Below are positions 8,126-15,564 of a DNA stretch of 27,303 nucleotides, one piece after another. Under the pieces are notes generated by a model. The model was not told the origin of the DNA and ran no database searches. It saw nothing but the letters and a program-made list of their open reading frames with translations. The DNA comes from WHSM01 sp050701635 (GTDB lineage: Bacteria; Actinomycetota; Actinomycetes; Mycobacteriales; Micromonosporaceae): assembly GCA_050701635.1 (NCBI GenBank), contig JBOGDF010000022.1, forward strand, positions 1 through 27,303, given 5' to 3'. The translations under genes were made by a program, and so were the position numbers. How positions within the stretch are numbered: position 1 is the stretch's first letter; each line of letters opens with the position of its first letter.

Positions 8126-9325
8126 ATGGGTGTGTCACCCGGTGCGTCGCGCACGTTCCGCGCCAGGTCCGTCGTCGCCGGCCTGGTGCTCACCGCTCTC
8201 GCGCTGTCCGGCTGCGGCGGCTCCAGCCTCGGCCAGCCGGGCGGTGGACAGGCCGGTGGTGCGGTGAAGCTCGGCCTGGTGGTGCCGCTGTCCGGGGTGT
8301 ACGCGCCGCTCGGCGAGGACATGCGCAACGGCTTCCAGCTCTACCTCGACGAACACGACGGGAAGCTGGGCGGCCGTACCGTCGAGCTGGTCACCGCCGA
8401 CGAGGGCGACGGTCCGCAGACCGGCGTACCGGCGGCCCAGAAATTGGTGACCCAGGACCAGGTCGCGGCGGTCACCGGCATCGTCAGCTCCGCCGTCGCG
8501 CTGGGGGTACGCGACTTCTTCGACGAGTCCCAGGTGCCGTTGGTGATCGCCAACGCCGGCGCCGACGCGATCACCGGGGCGCAGAAGTCCGACTACATCT
8601 GGCGTACCAGCTTCTCCAACGGCAAGGTCAGCGGCGCGCTCGGGCCGGCGGTCGCCGAGGAGGCGAAGGGCGGCGTCTACCTGATCGCCGCCGACTACGC
8701 CGCCGGCAAGGAGATGATTGCCGGCTTCAAGAAGACCTTCGAGGCGGCCGGCGGGAAAGTCGCCGGCGAGAAGTACACGCCGTTCGGCAAGACGCAGGAC
8801 TTCCAGCCGTACCTGTCGGCGATCCGCAGCTCCGGCGCGTCGGCGGTGTTCAGCTTCTACGCCGGCGCCGAGGCGGTCAGCTTCGTCAAGCAGTACGAGC
8901 AGTTCGGCCTCGCCAAGAAGGTCCCGCTGTACGGCACCGGATTCCTCACCGAGGGCGGCGTACTGAAGGCGCAGGGCGCGGCCGCGGCGGGCGTGAAGAC
9001 CTCGCTGCACTACTCCACGGAGCTGGACACCCCGCGCAACAAGGCGTTCGTCGCCGCGTACCAGAAGGCGTACCAGAGCCCGCCCACGGTGTACGCGGTG
9101 CAGGCGTACGACGCCGCCGCGGTGCTCGACAAAGCGCTGGCGACGGCGTCCGGCGACGACGGCAAGGCGCTGGTCGAGGCGCTCGGCAAGGTCGGGCCGA
9201 TCGACAGTCCGCGCGGCCAGTGGCGGTTCGACGGCAGCCACGACCCGGAGCAGCCGTACTACCTGCGTGAGGTACGCGGCAGCGGCAGCGCCGTGGTCAA
9301 CGCGGTCATCCGCGAGCTGACCTAG
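8126..9325 (+). CDS. livJ: Branched-chain-amino-acid-type ABC importer, substrate-binding lipoprotein
   Basis: A 399-residue extracellular binding protein of the LivJ/periplasmic-binding type 6 family. The signal peptide has arginines at 9, 12 and 14, a hydrophobic core at 15-27 and the lipobox LSGC with the lipidated cysteine at C30. The mature protein starts with a Gly/Gln-rich linker and then VKLGLVVPLSGVYAPLGEDMRNG, a typical LivJ N-lobe opening. ATG 8126 was chosen for AAGGAGG at 8111-8117, 8 bases upstream, and because a promoter occupies the earlier open frame. It is the first gene of livJHMGF. LivJ-type proteins near aromatic-degradation genes often bind benzoate-like acids rather than amino acids; here that is inference from the flanking operons. 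Confidence 0.92.
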   Translation: MGVSPGASRTFRARSVVAGLVLTALALSGCGGSSLGQPGGGQAGGAVKLGLVVPLSGVYAPLGEDMRNGFQLYLDEHDGKLGGRTVELVTADEGDGPQTGVPAAQKLVTQDQVAAVTGIVSSAVALGVRDFFDESQVPLVIANAGADAITGAQKSDYIWRTSFSNGKVSGALGPAVAEEAKGGVYLIAADYAAGKEMIAGFKKTFEAAGGKVAGEKYTPFGKTQDFQPYLSAIRSSGASAVFSFYAGAEAVSFVKQYEQFGLAKKVPLYGTGFLTEGGVLKAQGAAAAGVKTSLHYSTELDTPRNKAFVAAYQKAYQSPPTVYAVQAYDAAAVLDKALATASGDDGKALVEALGKVGPIDSPRGQWRFDGSHDPEQPYYLREVRGSGSAVVNAVIRELT

Positions 9326-9334
9326 GCGGTGGCG

Positions 9335-10222
9335 ATGCTGGTGGCATGGCTGGACGCGAACCTGGTGAGCCTGCTCAACGGGCTGGCGCTCGGCTCCCTG
9401 CTGTTCGCGATCTCGGTGGGGCTGTCGCTGGTCTTCGGGATGATGGACGTGCTCAACCTGGCGCACGGCGCGGTGTACCTGGTCGGCGGGTACGTGGCCG
9501 TCGCGCTGGTCACCGGCAGCGGCAGCATCGCGGCGTTCGTGGCGGCGGTGCTGGTCGCGGCCGGGGTGGGGGCGCTGCTCGGCGGCATGCTCGCCGGGAT
9601 GGCCCAGGCGGCGCCGCGCCACCTCGACCAGGCGCTGCTCACCCTCGGCGTCGCGCTGGTGGTCGCCGACCTGCTGGCCGCGGTGTTCGGCACCGATGTC
9701 CAGTCTGTGCCCGCGCCAGCGCCGGTCGCCGGCGGGGTGGAGGTGCTGGGGCAGACGTACCCGGCGTACCGGCTGCTGGTGATCGGGTTCGGTGCCGTAC
9801 TCGCCGCGGCGGTCTACCTGATCGTGGAGCGCAGCAAGCTCGGCGCGGTGGTACGCGCCACCGTCGCCGACCGCGCCATGGTCTCCGCGCTCGGCGTCAA
9901 CACCCGGCTGGTGCTGGTCGGTGGCTTCGCCACCGGCGCCGCGCTCGCCGCGGTCGGCGGAGTGCTCGCCGCGCCGATCCTCGGGGCCCAGCCCGGGCTC
10001 GACGAGAAGGTGCTGCTGCTGGCGCTCGTGGTGGTCGTGATCGGTGGCCTCGGCTCGGTACGCGGTGCGCTGCTCGGCGCCCTGCTGATCGGCCAGGTCC
10101 AGGTGCTCGGCGTGGCGCTGCTGCCCGAGTACGCCTCGTTCCTGCTGTTCGCGGCGATGGCGGCGGTGCTGCTGATCCGCCCGGCCGGGCTGCTGCCTGC
10201 TGCCACGGCGGTACGCGCATGA
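9335..10222 (+). CDS. livH: ABC importer permease, LivH family
   Basis: An integral membrane subunit of 295 residues with about eight hydrophobic segments. Family signatures are NGLALGSLLFAISVGLSLVFGMMDVLNLAHGA near the N-terminus and the VVVIGGLGSVRGALLGALLIG loop near the C-terminus, the ABC-contact region of LivH. I prefer ATG 9335 over GTG 9329 because the only ribosome-site-like run (AGGCGG, 9324-9329) would be covered by the GTG. The stop overlaps the livM start (ATGA at 10219-10222), so translation is probably coupled. Confidence 0.92.
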   Translation: MLVAWLDANLVSLLNGLALGSLLFAISVGLSLVFGMMDVLNLAHGAVYLVGGYVAVALVTGSGSIAAFVAAVLVAAGVGALLGGMLAGMAQAAPRHLDQALLTLGVALVVADLLAAVFGTDVQSVPAPAPVAGGVEVLGQTYPAYRLLVIGFGAVLAAAVYLIVERSKLGAVVRATVADRAMVSALGVNTRLVLVGGFATGAALAAVGGVLAAPILGAQPGLDEKVLLLALVVVVIGGLGSVRGALLGALLIGQVQVLGVALLPEYASFLLFAAMAAVLLIRPAGLLPAATAVRA

Positions 10223-11241
10223 CCGCTCTGGAGACAGGCGTGACCGCGCCGGCGCCCACGCCAGCCGTGGCTGGGCCGGCCAATGATGGGCGGGGCCGGC
10301 GGGTGGCCGGCGCGGTCACGCTGCTCGGACTGGTGCTGGCGCCGCTGGTGCTCGGCCCGTACCCGGTCTCGACGCTGACCCGGATCCTCGCGTTCGCCGT
10401 ACTGGTGCTCAGCGTCGACCTGCTGACCGGGGTCACCGGGCTGCCGACGCTGGGGCAGGCGGCGTACTTCGGGGTCGGCGCGTACACCGCGGCGCTGGTC
10501 GGCATCCACGTCACCAGCGACGCCGTCACGCAGCTGTTGGCCGGCGTCGCGGCCGGCCTGGTCGCCGCCGGGGTCACCGGGTGGGTCGCGGTACGGGCCA
10601 AGGGGATCGTCTTCCTGATGCTCACCCTCGCGATCGGCGAGTCGGTGCACCAGGTCGCCGACGCGTGGTCCGTCGTCGGCGCCAGCAACGGGCTGGTCGG
10701 GATGCCGCCGGTCAGCCTGCCCGGATGGGGGCCGCTGCGCGCCGCCGGCTTCGTGTACTGGTGGGTGCTCGCGGGATTCCTGCTGGTGTTCGCCGCCGTG
10801 GCCCTGGTGGCCGCCTCCCCGTACGGCCGTACGCTGCGCGGCATCCGCGACAACGAGCCGCGGATGCGGGCGCTCGGCTACCGCCCGGCGCTGGCGAAGT
10901 TCGGCGTGTTCTGCCTCGCCGGCGCGGTCGCGGGCGCGGGTGGTGCGCTCTGGGTCGCCCAGGCCCGCTTCGTCTCGCCCGGAGACCTGGGCTTCGAGGT
11001 CGCCGCGCTGGCGCTGCTCAGCGTGGTCATCGGCGGTGCCGGAAGTCTCTGGGGCCCGTGCCTCGGCGCCGCCGTGGTGCTGCTGGTGCGCGACACGTTC
11101 TCCGGATACCTGGCCGGCCGCGGTGCGCTGCTGCTCGGGCTGCTGTTCATCGCCGTGGTCTATCTGCTGCCCCGTGGCGTGGCCGGGCTCGCGGTACGGC
11201 GTCGCCGTCGGTTGGCCCGACTCCGTACGGAGGCCCGATGA
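10219..11241 (+). CDS. livM: ABC importer permease, LivM family
   Basis: A second membrane subunit of 340 residues. A proline/alanine-rich cytosolic tail of about 30 residues precedes the first membrane segment. LivM signatures include LPTLGQAAYFGVGAYTAAL in the N-terminal half, GIRDNEPRMRALGY in the cytoplasmic coupling loop and SVVIGGAGSLWGPCLGAAVV near the end. The C-terminus is short and very basic. It starts by ATGA overlap with livH and ends overlapping the ATG of livG (ATGA at 11238-11241), consistent with a fixed subunit ratio. Confidence 0.92.
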   Translation: MTALETGVTAPAPTPAVAGPANDGRGRRVAGAVTLLGLVLAPLVLGPYPVSTLTRILAFAVLVLSVDLLTGVTGLPTLGQAAYFGVGAYTAALVGIHVTSDAVTQLLAGVAAGLVAAGVTGWVAVRAKGIVFLMLTLAIGESVHQVADAWSVVGASNGLVGMPPVSLPGWGPLRAAGFVYWWVLAGFLLVFAAVALVAASPYGRTLRGIRDNEPRMRALGYRPALAKFGVFCLAGAVAGAGGALWVAQARFVSPGDLGFEVAALALLSVVIGGAGSLWGPCLGAAVVLLVRDTFSGYLAGRGALLLGLLFIAVVYLLPRGVAGLAVRRRRRLARLRTEAR

Positions 11242-12005
11242 CACCGATCCTGCGGTTGGACGGGCTGACCCGGTCGTACGGGTCTCTCACCGCGGTCGAC
11301 CAGGTCGACCTGGATGTGGTGCCGGGCGATCGGCACGCCCTGATCGGGCCCAACGGCGCTGGCAAGTCCACGCTGTTCGCGACCGTGGCCGGCACGCTGC
11401 GGGCCACCGGCGGACGGATCCGGTTCGCGGGGCGCGATGTCACGTCGCTGTCGGAGTCGGCGCGCGCCCGGTTGGGGCTGGTGCGCACGTACCAGCACGC
11501 CAGTCTCTTCCTGCAGTGCACGGTGCTCGACAACGTCGCGCTGGCGGTGCAGCGGGTGCACCGGGCCTCGCTGCGGCTGGACCGGCCGGCACGCCGGTTC
11601 CGGCAGGTCACCGGCCTCGCCGAGCGCCACCTGGCGGCGGTCGGGCTCGCCGATCGGGCAGCCGACCCGGCCGCGGCGCTCTCCCACGGCGAACGGCGGC
11701 AGCTGGAGGTGGCGATGGTGCTCGCCACCGAGCCGTCGCTGGTGATGTTCGACGAGCCGACCGCCGGGATGTCCGCCGCCGAGACGGAGCGGTTCGTCCA
11801 GCTGCTTGCCGGACTGCCGGACGCGCTCACTGTACTCATCGTGGAACACGACCTGGATGTGGTGTTCCGGCTGGCCAGCCGGGTGACCGTACTGCACCTG
11901 GGTCGGGTGCTCGCCTCGGGAACACCCGAGCAGATCCGCGCCGACGAGTCGGTGCAGCGCGCCTATCTCGGCGCCGCGAACACCGAGGAGCTGTTCCATG
12001 GCTGA
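11238..12005 (+). CDS. livG: ABC importer ATP-binding protein, LivG family
   Basis: A cytosolic ATPase of 255 residues. Walker A reads GPNGAGKST, the signature LSHGERRQLEVAM, Walker B VMFDEPTAGMS and the switch histidine is in VEHDLD. Length, the QHASLF-type Q-loop and the DEPTAGM wording are those of LivG. A GGAGG ribosome site at 11229-11233 precedes ATG 11238. An open frame extends far upstream but overlaps livM and is a shadow. The end overlaps livF by 8 bases. Confidence 0.92.
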   Translation: MTPILRLDGLTRSYGSLTAVDQVDLDVVPGDRHALIGPNGAGKSTLFATVAGTLRATGGRIRFAGRDVTSLSESARARLGLVRTYQHASLFLQCTVLDNVALAVQRVHRASLRLDRPARRFRQVTGLAERHLAAVGLADRAADPAAALSHGERRQLEVAMVLATEPSLVMFDEPTAGMSAAETERFVQLLAGLPDALTVLIVEHDLDVVFRLASRVTVLHLGRVLASGTPEQIRADESVQRAYLGAANTEELFHG

Positions 12006-12702
12006 CCTGCTCGCCGTCACCGGCCTGCGCGCCGGGTACGCCGGCACCACCGTGCTCGACGGCGTCGACCTGAGCGTGCCGGCCGGCTCGGTGGTGGCGC
12101 TGCTCGGCCGCAACGGAGCGGGGAAGAGCACCTTCGTACAGGCGGTGATGGGGATGCTCACCCCGTACGCCGGGAGCGTGCTCGTCGGCGGCCGGGAGCT
12201 CGCCGGCGCCGCGGCGCACGTGGTGGCGCGGCACGGGGTGGCGATCGTGCCGCAGGGGCGGCGGGTGTTCGCGCCGCTCACCGTCGAGGAGAACCTGCGG
12301 ATCGCGGTCGGGCGGCGGCGAGGAGCCTGGACCATTCCCCGGGTGTACGAGCTGATGCCGCGGCTCGCCGAACGGCGTACCAACCGGGGCGACCAGCTCT
12401 CCGGCGGCGAGCAGCAGATGCTCGCGATCGGGCGGGCGCTGCTGGGCAACCCGCGACTGCTCCTGCTCGACGAGCCCTCGGACGGGCTGGCGCCGGCGGT
12501 GGTCGATCAGGTGGCGTCGGTGCTGACCGACCTCCGGGCCGAGGGCATCTCGCTGGTGCTGGTGGAACAGGATCTGCACCTGGCGTTCCGGCTCGCCGAC
12601 GAGGTGGCGGTGATGCAGAAGGGCCGGATCGTGCACCGCTGCGCCACGGCGGACTTCCGGCGGGACCGCGACCGGGCACACGCCCTGCTCGGCGTGGCGT
12701 GA
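11998..12702 (+). CDS. livF: ABC importer ATP-binding protein, LivF family
   Basis: The second ATPase, 234 residues, slightly shorter than LivG as is usual. Walker A is GRNGAGKST, the Q-loop region reads IVPQGRRVFAPLTVEENL (typical LivF), the signature is LSGGEQQMLAIGRALL and Walker B is LLLDEPSDGLAP, followed by VEQD with Gln-Asp at the switch position as in many LivF proteins. It is the last gene of the importer operon and is convergent with the PaaX-family gene. Confidence 0.93.
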   Translation: MADLLAVTGLRAGYAGTTVLDGVDLSVPAGSVVALLGRNGAGKSTFVQAVMGMLTPYAGSVLVGGRELAGAAAHVVARHGVAIVPQGRRVFAPLTVEENLRIAVGRRRGAWTIPRVYELMPRLAERRTNRGDQLSGGEQQMLAIGRALLGNPRLLLLDEPSDGLAPAVVDQVASVLTDLRAEGISLVLVEQDLHLAFRLADEVAVMQKGRIVHRCATADFRRDRDRAHALLGVA

Positions 12703-12717
12703 GTCGCCGCCGGCCGC

Positions 12718-12758
12718 ACCGCCGCGCCCGGCCCACCGGGCCCGAGACAAGCGGCGGT
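12718..12758. terminator. Nested hairpin between convergent operons
   Basis: An outer 8-bp stem (ACCGCCGC 12718-12725 with GCGGCGGT 12751-12758) encloses an inner 6-bp hairpin (GCCCGG 12726-12731, loop CCCA, CCGGGC 12736-12741). It fills most of the 57 bases between livF and the convergent regulator and has no long T-run, as is common in actinomycetes. Likely a bidirectional terminator; the inner and outer stems leave a 9-base bulge. Confidence 0.55.
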
Positions 12759-12759
12759 C

Positions 12760-13572
12760 TTACCTTGCGGTGTCCGCCACCAGGCGGCAGTGCGCTTCGG
12801 CTTCTGCTCGTAGCAGGTCGTGCGCCTCGGTGAAGAGGTCGTGGACCTCTCTGCCCACCCAGTCCTGGGGGGCCAGCTCCGGCGGCAGGTCGGGGTCGTC
12901 GAAGAGGGTCAGCCGGTAGTCGTGCACCAGCTCCGTACGCTCCCGCAGCGCCCCGGCGCCGACCGGTGGCGCCGCCCGGTAGCGGGCCAGCAGGGCGCGG
13001 TACGACTCTCGTTTCTTCAGCAGGTTCTTGTGCTGGTCCTCGAGATCCCAGCACCGTCGCGCCATGTCGAGGTCCGCGGCGGCGCCGTGGGAACGGGCGG
13101 TGAGCAGGTCGAGCCGTACGGAGGTCTCCTGCTGCAGGGCGCGGGCCACCTCACCGAGCCGGTCGTGCGGGGAGATCCAGGTGGCGGGGGCGAGCATGCC
13201 GAAGCCGAGCCAGCGCAGGCTCTTGCGTACCCGTTCCCGGGCGGAGCGGTCGGACTCAGGCACCCGGTAGATCGCCATCCGCCACTGCCGGTCCCAGGCG
13301 CCGGGTTCCCGGTGGAAGATCCGCCGGCGGCCCTCGTCGAGCAGTTGCCAGCTGCGGTCGTTGAGGGCGTACACGGTGCTGCGGCCGTCGCGGCGGGTGT
13401 CCAGCCAGCCCTCCTTCTTCAGCCGGGTCATCATGACTCGCGCCGTGGCCTCGGGGATGCCGAACTCGGCGAGCAGGTCGACCACGACCCGCAGCGGCGC
13501 CTCGCCTCCGAGGTAGCGGAGGTAGTCGCCGTACAGGTCGAACACCAGAGAACGGGGCTTCACGTGGGTCAT
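12760..13572 (-). CDS. PaaX-family transcriptional regulator
   Basis: A 270-residue protein with PaaX architecture: an N-terminal winged helix (about 5-75; LVFDLYGDYLRYLGGEAPLR then EATARVMMTRLKKEGWL), a central PaaX domain (IYRVPESDRSARERVRKSLRWLGFGMLAPATWISP) and a C-terminal domain. PaaX proteins are repressors released by an aryl-CoA ligand such as phenylacetyl-CoA. The divergent operon makes salicylyl-CoA and gentisyl-CoA, so an aryl-CoA effector is a reasonable guess. The ATG at 13572 has only a weak upstream AGG. A GTG three codons in is an alternative. Confidence 0.9.
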   Translation of the reverse strand: MTHVKPRSLVFDLYGDYLRYLGGEAPLRVVVDLLAEFGIPEATARVMMTRLKKEGWLDTRRDGRSTVYALNDRSWQLLDEGRRRIFHREPGAWDRQWRMAIYRVPESDRSARERVRKSLRWLGFGMLAPATWISPHDRLGEVARALQQETSVRLDLLTARSHGAAADLDMARRCWDLEDQHKNLLKKRESYRALLARYRAAPPVGAGALRERTELVHDYRLTLFDDPDLPPELAPQDWVGREVHDLFTEAHDLLRAEAEAHCRLVADTAR

Positions 13573-13611
13573 CCTAGCGACGAGCGCACCCGTACCATAG
13601 GCTTAATTGTT

Positions 13612-13623
13612 TCAAGTTCTTGA
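13612..13623. promoter_or_regulatory. Operator candidate: TCAAG-TT-CTTGA inverted repeat
   Basis: A perfect 5+2+5 inverted repeat overlaps the -35 box of the gentisate operon in the 83-base divergent region. A second, wider-spaced pair, CCATAG (13595-13600) and CTATGG (13647-13652), flanks it on both sides and overlaps the -10 box. The PaaX-family regulator encoded next door is the likely binder; this is inferred from position. Confidence 0.45.
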
Positions 13624-13650
13624 CGACCGTCTCGCAACATGACCTACTAT
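13620..13650 (+). promoter_or_regulatory. Predicted promoter of the gentisate operon, leaderless transcript
   Basis: TTGACG (13620-13625) and TACTAT (13645-13650) with a 19-base spacer, slightly long. The -10 box ends only five bases before ATG 13656, so the transcript would start at or next to the A of the ATG. Leaderless mRNAs are common in actinobacteria. Confidence 0.5.
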
Positions 13651-13655
13651 GGGGC

Positions 13656-14744
13656 ATGAGCAGGACCAGCACCTCGACCAACACCCCGCTCGACCAGCTG
13701 TACGCCGACTTCGCCGGCGCCGGCCTGATCCCGCTGTGGACCCAGCGGGACGATCTGATGACCACCAGCCCGCGGCCGGCGGCCGTACCGGCGCTGTGGC
13801 GCTGGTCCACCCTGTATCCGCTGGCCGAGCGGGCTGGCGAGCTGGTCCCGGTGGGGCGCGGCGGCGAACGGCGCGCGATCGCGCTGGCCAACCCCGGCAT
13901 CCCGGGCCGGCCGTACGCCACCCCGACGCTGTGGGCCGCGATCCAGTACCTCGGGCCCCGCGAGACGGCTCCCGCGCACCGGCACACCCAGACCGCGTTC
14001 CGGTTCGTGGTCGACGGGGAAGGGGTGTGGACCAATGTGGACGGTGACGCGGTGGCGATGCGCCGCGGCGACCTGCTGCTGACGCCAAGCTGGCACTTCC
14101 ACGAACACCAGAACACCACCGACCACCCGATGGCGTGGATCGACGGACTCGACATCCCGCTGGTGAGCCAGCTCGACGCGGGGTTCTTCGAGTTCGGCCC
14201 GGACGAGCTGGGCACCACCGCGACGCCGGACCGGTCACGCAGCGAGCGGCTCTGGGGCCATCCGGGGCTGCGCCCGGTCTCGGCCGCCTCGCAGGACGCG
14301 CCGAACTCGCCGCTGATGGCGTACCGGTGGGAACACACCGACGCGGCGCTCGCCGCCCAGCTGGAGCTGGAGGCGGACGGGTACGCCGGGGTCGTGGAGC
14401 CGGGCCACGCCGCCGTACGGTTCGTCAACCCGACCACCGGGCGGGACGCGCTGCGGACCATCCGTACCGAGCTGCACCGGCTCCGGGCCGGCACGACGAC
14501 AACGCCGGTACGGGTGGTCGGCTCCGCGGTGTGGCAGGCGGTCGAAGGCTCCGGAGTCGTCGACGTCGGGGACCAGCGGTACGACGTCGAGAAGGGCGAC
14601 CTGTTCGCTGTACCGTCCTGGGCGCCGTTGAGCATCGAGACTGGCGACGGCCTGGACGCCTTCCGGTTCGGCGACGACCCGGTGTACGAGGCGCTCGGCC
14701 TCGCCCGCACCGAGCGCCTCGCCGGTGCGGAGGGCTCGCGGTGA
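13656..14744 (+). CDS. sdgD: Gentisate 1,2-dioxygenase
   Basis: A bicupin Fe(II) dioxygenase of 362 residues that cleaves gentisate between C1 and C2 to maleylpyruvate. The N-terminal cupin reads ATPTLWAAIQYLGP then AHRHTQTAFRFVVDGEG; likely iron ligands are H108, H110 and H149, with the spacing known from the E. coli O157 enzyme. The second cupin (about 250-345) keeps the fold but not the ligand pattern. ATG 13656 was preferred to an in-frame TTG at 13620 because that TTG is the -35 box and the extra residues do not look like the family. It heads the operon and overlaps the next gene by GTGA. The symbol follows the Streptomyces WA46 salicylate pathway. Confidence 0.9.
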   Translation: MSRTSTSTNTPLDQLYADFAGAGLIPLWTQRDDLMTTSPRPAAVPALWRWSTLYPLAERAGELVPVGRGGERRAIALANPGIPGRPYATPTLWAAIQYLGPRETAPAHRHTQTAFRFVVDGEGVWTNVDGDAVAMRRGDLLLTPSWHFHEHQNTTDHPMAWIDGLDIPLVSQLDAGFFEFGPDELGTTATPDRSRSERLWGHPGLRPVSAASQDAPNSPLMAYRWEHTDAALAAQLELEADGYAGVVEPGHAAVRFVNPTTGRDALRTIRTELHRLRAGTTTTPVRVVGSAVWQAVEGSGVVDVGDQRYDVEKGDLFAVPSWAPLSIETGDGLDAFRFGDDPVYEALGLARTERLAGAEGSR

Positions 14745-15562
14745 AGCTGGCCACGATCCGCACCGGCGCCGGCACCCGGGCGGTACGCGTCGACACCGAC
14801 ACCGCGGTCGAGCTGGGGTACGCCGACCTGGTGGACGTGCTGCGTACCCCCGACTGGCAGGGCTGGGCGGCGACAGCGGACGGGCCGCGGCACCGGCTCG
14901 ACGGGCTCGACTACGCCCCGGTGGTGGTCGCCCCCGAGAAGATCATCTGTGTCGGGCTCAACTACCGCGGCCACATCCTGGAGATGGGCCGGGAGCTGCC
15001 GACGCATCCGACGCTGTTCGCGAAGTACGGCCGCGCGCTGATCGGCGCGTACGACGAGATCGCGCTGCCCGCGGGCTCCGAGTCGGTGGACTGGGAAGCC
15101 GAGCTCGGAGTGGTGATCGGCGCCGAGGTACGCCACGCCTCACCCGAGCAGGCCCGGGCCGCGATCGCCGGCTTCACCGTGGTCAACGACGTGACCGTAC
15201 GGGACTGGCAGTACCGCACCGCGCAGTGGCTGCAGGGCAAGACGTTCGAGGCCACCACACCGGTCGGGCCGTGGCTGGTCACCGACCCGGTCGGCGAGCC
15301 GGTGTCGTACCCCCTGAGCTGTCAGGTGGACGGCGACGTGGTGCAGAAGGCCGACACCGCCGACCTGGTGTTCGGGCCGGCGGCGCTGGTGGCGTACCTC
15401 TCGGAGATCATCACCCTGGCCCCCGGCGACCTGATCGCCACCGGCACCCCGGGCGGGGTGGGGCATGCCCGTGAGCCGCGCCGCTACCTGCAGGATGGCA
15501 GTGAGCTGGTGACCCGGATCGAGGGCATCGGCGAGTGCCGAAACAGCTGCCGGAGGCGGTGA
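14741..15562 (+). CDS. Fumarylacetoacetate hydrolase family protein, probable fumarylpyruvate hydrolase
   Basis: A 273-residue FAH-fold enzyme that in this pathway should split fumarylpyruvate to fumarate and pyruvate. Motifs are KIICVGLNYRGHILEMG, the metal-binding VDWEAELGVVIG, NDVTVRDWQ, GKTFEATTPVGPWLV and the C-terminal TGTPGGVGHAREP. The GTG start at 14741 overlaps the stop of the dioxygenase, and GGAGGG upstream (from about 14729) serves as ribosome site. An isomerase role (homologues act in homoprotocatechuate breakdown) is possible by sequence alone, but gentisate dioxygenase and maleylpyruvate isomerase in the same operon favour the hydrolase. Confidence 0.87.
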   Translation: MKLATIRTGAGTRAVRVDTDTAVELGYADLVDVLRTPDWQGWAATADGPRHRLDGLDYAPVVVAPEKIICVGLNYRGHILEMGRELPTHPTLFAKYGRALIGAYDEIALPAGSESVDWEAELGVVIGAEVRHASPEQARAAIAGFTVVNDVTVRDWQYRTAQWLQGKTFEATTPVGPWLVTDPVGEPVSYPLSCQVDGDVVQKADTADLVFGPAALVAYLSEIITLAPGDLIATGTPGGVGHAREPRRYLQDGSELVTRIEGIGECRNSCRRR

Positions 15563-15564
15563 CG

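Noticed and set aside
13620..13655. TTG start at 13620 for gentisate dioxygenase
   Set aside because: It overlaps the -35 box; the 12 added residues do not resemble the family N-terminus.
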